Virus record (IMG/VR): IMGVR_UViG_3300021197_001001
Location: 1 to 37,774 of that record
Length of the DNA: 37,774 nucleotides
Reading direction: 5' to 3' (one strand)
Origin: a virus
Made by a program: the position numbers and the translations under genes. Of the stretch, positions 36,947 to 37,774 are shown piece after piece (positions within the stretch are counted from its first letter, which is position 1; each line of letters begins with the position of its first letter). The notes under the pieces were generated by a model. That model was not told the origin of the DNA. It ran no database searches and saw only the letters and a program-made list of their open reading frames with translations.

Positions 36947-37774
36947 TTAACAACCCGTTACTGTTATTTGCCCTGCGGACCCTTCAACACCATTATAACC
37001 ATACCAGTAACCACCGTTGGTTCCTGCGGAACTAAAGTTTACAACTATTGTTGAAACGTATGCTCCATTATTATCGACACCATCAGACGACCCTAATGCG
37101 TCTGAACCATCGGGTTCAGATTCTGATGATATATTATATTGGTCAGCCATCCAAAACTGTGTTGTCGAGCCACTACTACATACGTGGAATTGGTACTCAA
37201 CTCCACATTCTAACGTTAAATCAGGTTCAACCTCACCGTTAATGACCCATTGACCACTACCGTTTAATTGTACGTCATATCCCACAATACCACTACCTAG
37301 ACCATCGTAATCACAAGTACCGTATAGTTGTATTGCCATACCCCCACCACACTCAGAAAGTGTGTAAATTGTTGTACCCGATTCTGAAGTGACCGCCATA
37401 TACAATTCTTGACTTGCGAATGATGGTGGAACACAGTCGTCATTAAAACTTGATTGTGTATATGTAGTACATGTCGACCCGTCAGGTGACTGAATCTCAA
37501 CACATGAACCAACGGTTGTTGGTAATCCCGATAAAGTAGGGATTGAAATCGGACAGTCTAATAACGTACTACCAAAACCAATGTCATTTATTGAACTGCA
37601 ATTTATTAAATCGCAGATGCTCTGATATGCTCCTGACCCCACTGTGGGCATATAACCTAAGAATACGTTAACATCCTCCAACGGGTCACCGACAGAGATG
37701 GTGTCTATATTTACTTCCACACATGGTGGTGGTGAAGGTGTGGGTGTTACAGTAATACTTGGAGTTATAGTTGG
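36947..37774 (-). CDS. Cys-rich, Thr/Pro-linker fibre- or adhesin-like protein (C-terminal part)
   Basis: The reading frame is open from 36947 to the window end, so the 5' part is missing. The GTG at 37720 is internal, not a true start, because the frame continues upstream as a Thr/Pro/Ser linker (PTITPSITVTPTPSPPPC). The visible 275 residues contain 12 cysteines and are rich in Gly, Ser, Thr and Asn (SICDLINCSS; STCTTYTQSSFNDDC; TLSECGGG; GTCDYDG). Short beta strands end in GYWYGYNGVEGSAGQITVTGC. Repeated cysteine loops with TP-linkers are typical of extracellular or virion adhesins in Bacteroidota phages. It precedes a BppU-like gene, so a receptor-contacting tail fibre or head fibre is likely. 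Disulfides imply folding outside the cytoplasm or after virion release. Confidence 0.6.
   Translation of the reverse strand, partial: PTITPSITVTPTPSPPPCVEVNIDTISVGDPLEDVNVFLGYMPTVGSGAYQSICDLINCSSINDIGFGSTLLDCPISIPTLSGLPTTVGSCVEIQSPDGSTCTTYTQSSFNDDCVPPSFASQELYMAVTSESGTTIYTLSECGGGMAIQLYGTCDYDGLGSGIVGYDVQLNGSGQWVINGEVEPDLTLECGVEYQFHVCSSGSTTQFWMADQYNISSESEPDGSDALGSSDGVDNNGAYVSTIVVNFSSAGTNGGYWYGYNGVEGSAGQITVTGC

Noticed and set aside
37718-37720. GTG at 37720 as start of the Cys-rich gene
   Set aside because: The frame is open to the window end with a Thr/Pro linker immediately upstream, so this is an internal codon.
1-37774. tRNA genes, CRISPR arrays, insertion sequences, integrase or attachment sites
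   Set aside because: No repeat-spacer pattern, transposase or integrase motif was found, and I saw no convincing tRNA cloverleaf in the gaps. Gaps between genes are under 150 bases.

Overview
The window is a segment of a large, AT-rich, strictly lytic-type tailed-phage genome with a contractile tail, distantly related to phage T4. The evidence is a T4-style replication and recombination set (gp41-like helicase, RNase H-like 5' nuclease, UvsX, gp32-like SSB, family B DNA polymerase) on the same segment as a sheath, tube, tape measure, baseplate and neck module. Genes are densely packed, often overlapping as ATGA or by 1 to 32 bases. I see no tRNA, CRISPR array, integrase or insertion sequence. 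Most start codons lack a Shine-Dalgarno sequence and sit in A-rich leaders. This is a known habit of Bacteroidota and their phages, so a Bacteroidota host, probably aquatic, is my inference; a Pelagibacter-like host is a weaker alternative.

Layout. Bases 1-5698 (minus strand): replication and recombination. They run from gp32-like SSB through an inserted sugar-O-methyltransferase-like gene, uvsX, 5' nuclease, an unknown gene and the replicative helicase to the first residues of a ribonucleotide reductase-type ATP-cone protein cut by the window edge. Bases 5793-6942: a short lipoprotein, an acidic coiled-coil protein and a small orphan. Bases 6984-23405 (minus): baseplate and tail, with a 2210-residue baseplate-type protein, a gp53-like wedge protein, a 1575-residue protein containing an OmpA-like domain, the tape measure, a tail chaperone pair that appears to use programmed frameshifting, the tail tube, a HAD-type phosphatase and a 45-residue peptide. 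Bases 23417-28908 (minus): tail sheath and neck genes in T4 order (gp14-, gp15-, gp18-like), interrupted by a tiny plus-strand ribbon-helix-helix gene. Bases 28930-33769 (plus): an SNF2-type helicase, a manganese superoxide dismutase domain fused to a nuclease-like domain, a gp13-like neck protein and a small beta-rich protein. Bases 33738-37774 (minus): DNA polymerase, then a fibre-type pair whose upstream gene runs off the right edge.

Cross-cutting signals. (1) The octamer ATATTTAT (or a one-base variant) lies in the sense orientation just upstream of ten transcription-unit starts, nearly all virion genes. It is absent upstream of gp32 and DNA polymerase, so it is a good candidate for the phage's late promoter element. 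(2) Several non-core proteins (HAD phosphatase, SOD-nuclease fusion, 155-residue and 210-residue proteins, 45-residue peptide) share a short N-terminal amphipathic leader ending in a (I/L/V)xE-like tripeptide. This resembles the capsid-targeting leaders that T4 prohead protease removes, and suggests a set of enzymes packaged into the capsid. (3) The methyltransferase gene is much more AT-rich than its neighbours and is bracketed by an exact 21-base direct repeat covering the first codons of it and of uvsX, as if inserted at the uvsX start.

The most unusual item is the SOD-nuclease fusion at 30755-32302. It has a complete Mn-type SOD active site, a leader-like N-terminus and two protease-like sites at the domain junction, suggesting a packaged, cleavable two-enzyme protein.
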